Shown here in pieces: positions 63,801 through 64,000 of a stretch of 64,000 nucleotides of DNA. The DNA comes from Pseudomonas yamanorum. Its GTDB lineage: Bacteria > Pseudomonadota > Gammaproteobacteria > Pseudomonadales > Pseudomonadaceae. The stretch covers positions 2,852,001 to 2,916,000 of the forward strand of contig NZ_LT629793.1 of assembly GCF_900105735.1 (NCBI RefSeq), written 5' to 3'. The notes under the pieces are model-generated. The model was not told the origin of the DNA. It saw only the letters and a program-made list of their open reading frames with translations, and did no database searches. How positions within the stretch are numbered: the first letter of the stretch is position 1; each line of letters starts with the position of its first letter. The position numbers and the translations under genes were made by a program.

Positions 63801-64000
63801 AGGTCGCAACGTTTACCAGGTCGCCATTGCCGATAGCGAAGAGATCAAGCGCGGCACCTTCGTGATGCCAACCCTGATCGAACTGGAAAGCTTCGACGAG
63901 CTGCAACGGGAGATCTTCGGCCCGGTGCTGCACGTGGTGCGCTACAAGCGCAAAGAGATCGACCAGCTTATCGGCCAGATCAATGCCTCCGGCTACGGCC
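60874..64000 (+). CDS. putA: Bifunctional proline dehydrogenase / P5C dehydrogenase and repressor (5' part; C-terminus off right edge)
   Basis: Oxidises proline to glutamate in two steps and, when proline is absent, may repress the put genes. About 1042 residues are in the window. The N-terminal ribbon-helix-helix (residues 2-45) is TTLGVKLDDPTRERLKAAAT then DRTPHWLIKQAIFNYLE. The FAD-binding proline dehydrogenase barrel (about 260-570) includes YSYDMLGEAALTEHDAQKYL and LVKGAYWDSEIKRAQVEG. The aldehyde dehydrogenase domain has SPWNFPLAIFSGQVAAALAA, ETGGQNAMIVDSSA (E881) and SAGQRCSALRVL (catalytic C915). GAGGA precedes the ATG. Confidence 0.97.
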   Translation, partial: MATTTLGVKLDDPTRERLKAAATSIDRTPHWLIKQAIFNYLEKLEGGATLAELNGLASKEAEEAGEVQTDHAHQCFLEFAESILPQSVLRASITAAYRRPEPEVVPMLIEQARLPAAMAEATNKLASSIAEKLRNQKSAGGRAGIVQGLLQEFSLSSQEGVALMCLAEALLRIPDKGTRDALIRDKISTGNWHPHLGNSPSLFVNAATWGLLLTGKLVATHNEAGLTSSLSRIIGKSGEPMIRKGVDMAMRLMGEQFVTGETIAEALANASKFEAKGFRYSYDMLGEAALTEHDAQKYLASYEQAIHSIGKASHGRGIYEGPGISIKLSALHPRYSRAQYERVMDELYPRLLSLTLLAKQYDIGLNIDAEEADRLELSLDLLERLCFEPQLTGWNGIGFVIQAYQKRCPYVIDYVIDLARRSRHRLMIRLVKGAYWDSEIKRAQVEGLEGYPVYTRKVYTDVSYIACARKLLSVPEVIYPQFATHNAHTLSAIYHIAGQNYYPGQYEFQCLHGMGEPLYEQVVGKVSEGKLNRPCRVYAPVGTHETLLAYLVRRLLENGANTSFVNRIADQSISIQELVADPVASIEQMATLEGGFGLPHPRIPLPRDLYGAERANSAGIDLANEHRLASLSCALLATAHNNWKAAPMLGCTSSNEAAAPVLNPSDLRDVVGHVQEATVEDVDNAIQCALKAGPIWQATPPAERAAILERAADLMEGEIQPLMGLLAREAGKTFANAIAEVREAVDFLRYYAVQARNDFTNDAHRPLGPVVCISPWNFPLAIFSGQVAAALAAGNPVLAKPAEQTPLVAAQAVRLLLEAGIPEGVLQLLPGQGETVGARLVGDERVKGVMFTGSTEVARLLQRNVAGRLDAQGRPIPLIAETGGQNAMIVDSSALTEQVVIDVVSSAFDSAGQRCSALRVLCLQEDSADRVIEMLKGAMAECRLGNPERLSVDIGPVIDAEAKAGIEKHIQAMRDKGRNVYQVAIADSEEIKRGTFVMPTLIELESFDELQREIFGPVLHVVRYKRKEIDQLIGQINASGYG

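Noticed and set aside
60589..63933. A 1114-residue open frame on the minus strand opposite putA
   Set aside because: It mirrors the putA coding sequence and has the repetitive His/Gly/Gln-rich composition of antisense frames. It has no family motif or ribosome site.

Overview
This window reads as chromosomal DNA of a fluorescent pseudomonad, most likely the Pseudomonas fluorescens group. GC content is high and codon use is strongly G/C-ending. From about 1 to 56 kb the gene order follows, as I recall it, the P. aeruginosa PAO1 stretch from parC (PA4964) to msrA (PA5018) and metY. Paired inverted repeats (REP/REPIN type) typical of P. fluorescens genomes lie between several genes. No rRNA, tRNA, CRISPR array, prophage, integrase or insertion sequence was found.

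Layout. (1) 1-8.2 kb, minus strand: a compact operon nudF, DUF1249, cpdA, yqiA, parE, phytase-like esterase, retropepsin-like protease, parC (cut by the left edge). It couples topoisomerase IV to cAMP and ADP-ribose turnover and resembles the E. coli nudF-yqiB-cpdA-yqiA-parE order. (2) 8.4-14.4 kb: a DUF3298 lipoprotein, the CytX thiamine-precursor transporter, thiC with a clear TPP riboswitch, and a TolC outer-membrane channel. (3) 14.5-20.3 kb: waaA (Kdo transferase), a LysR regulator divergent from an SMR pump with a readable operator between them, and a coupled FAD-oxidoreductase / aldo-keto reductase / unknown-protein set. (4) 20.4-42.2 kb: the lipopolysaccharide core locus. It holds hldE, msbA, a WaaL ligase fused to a kinase-fold domain, wapR- and ssg-like glycosyltransferases, a PIG-L deacetylase, Mig-14, a carbamoyltransferase, four InaA/WaaP-family kinases, waaG, waaC and waaF. 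A TonB-dependent receptor and two YceK-like lipoproteins interrupt it. (5) 42.2-53.6 kb: glnE, then the divergent aceE-aceF pyruvate dehydrogenase operon with twin palindromic operators, a DipA-like c-di-GMP phosphodiesterase, and msrA. (6) 53.7-64 kb: rlmJ, metY, a DUF4123-vgrG pair without an obvious effector, putP, and the 5' part of putA. The putP-putA intergenic region carries five GTTGCA boxes.

How it works together. The middle of the window builds the LPS inner and outer core: heptose precursor (HldE), Kdo (WaaA), heptoses (WaaC, WaaF), core sugar (WaaG), phosphates (WaaP, WapP and relatives), carbamoyl group (WapO), rhamnose or other outer-core sugars (WapR, Ssg), flipping (MsbA) and O-antigen ligation (WaaL). 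Most of these genes overlap by ATGA or TGATG junctions, so translation is probably coupled. The flanking genes are mostly housekeeping. Accessory content is limited to the VgrG/DUF4123 pair, the TonB receptor with lipoproteins, and the REPINs.

I found no wholly new system. The items most worth a second look are the kinase-fold proteins of the LPS locus that lack the catalytic aspartate, the degenerate Nudix-like signature in the protein at 19310-20278, the twin operators at aceE, the GTTGCA array between putP and putA, and the effector-less VgrG/DUF4123 pair.
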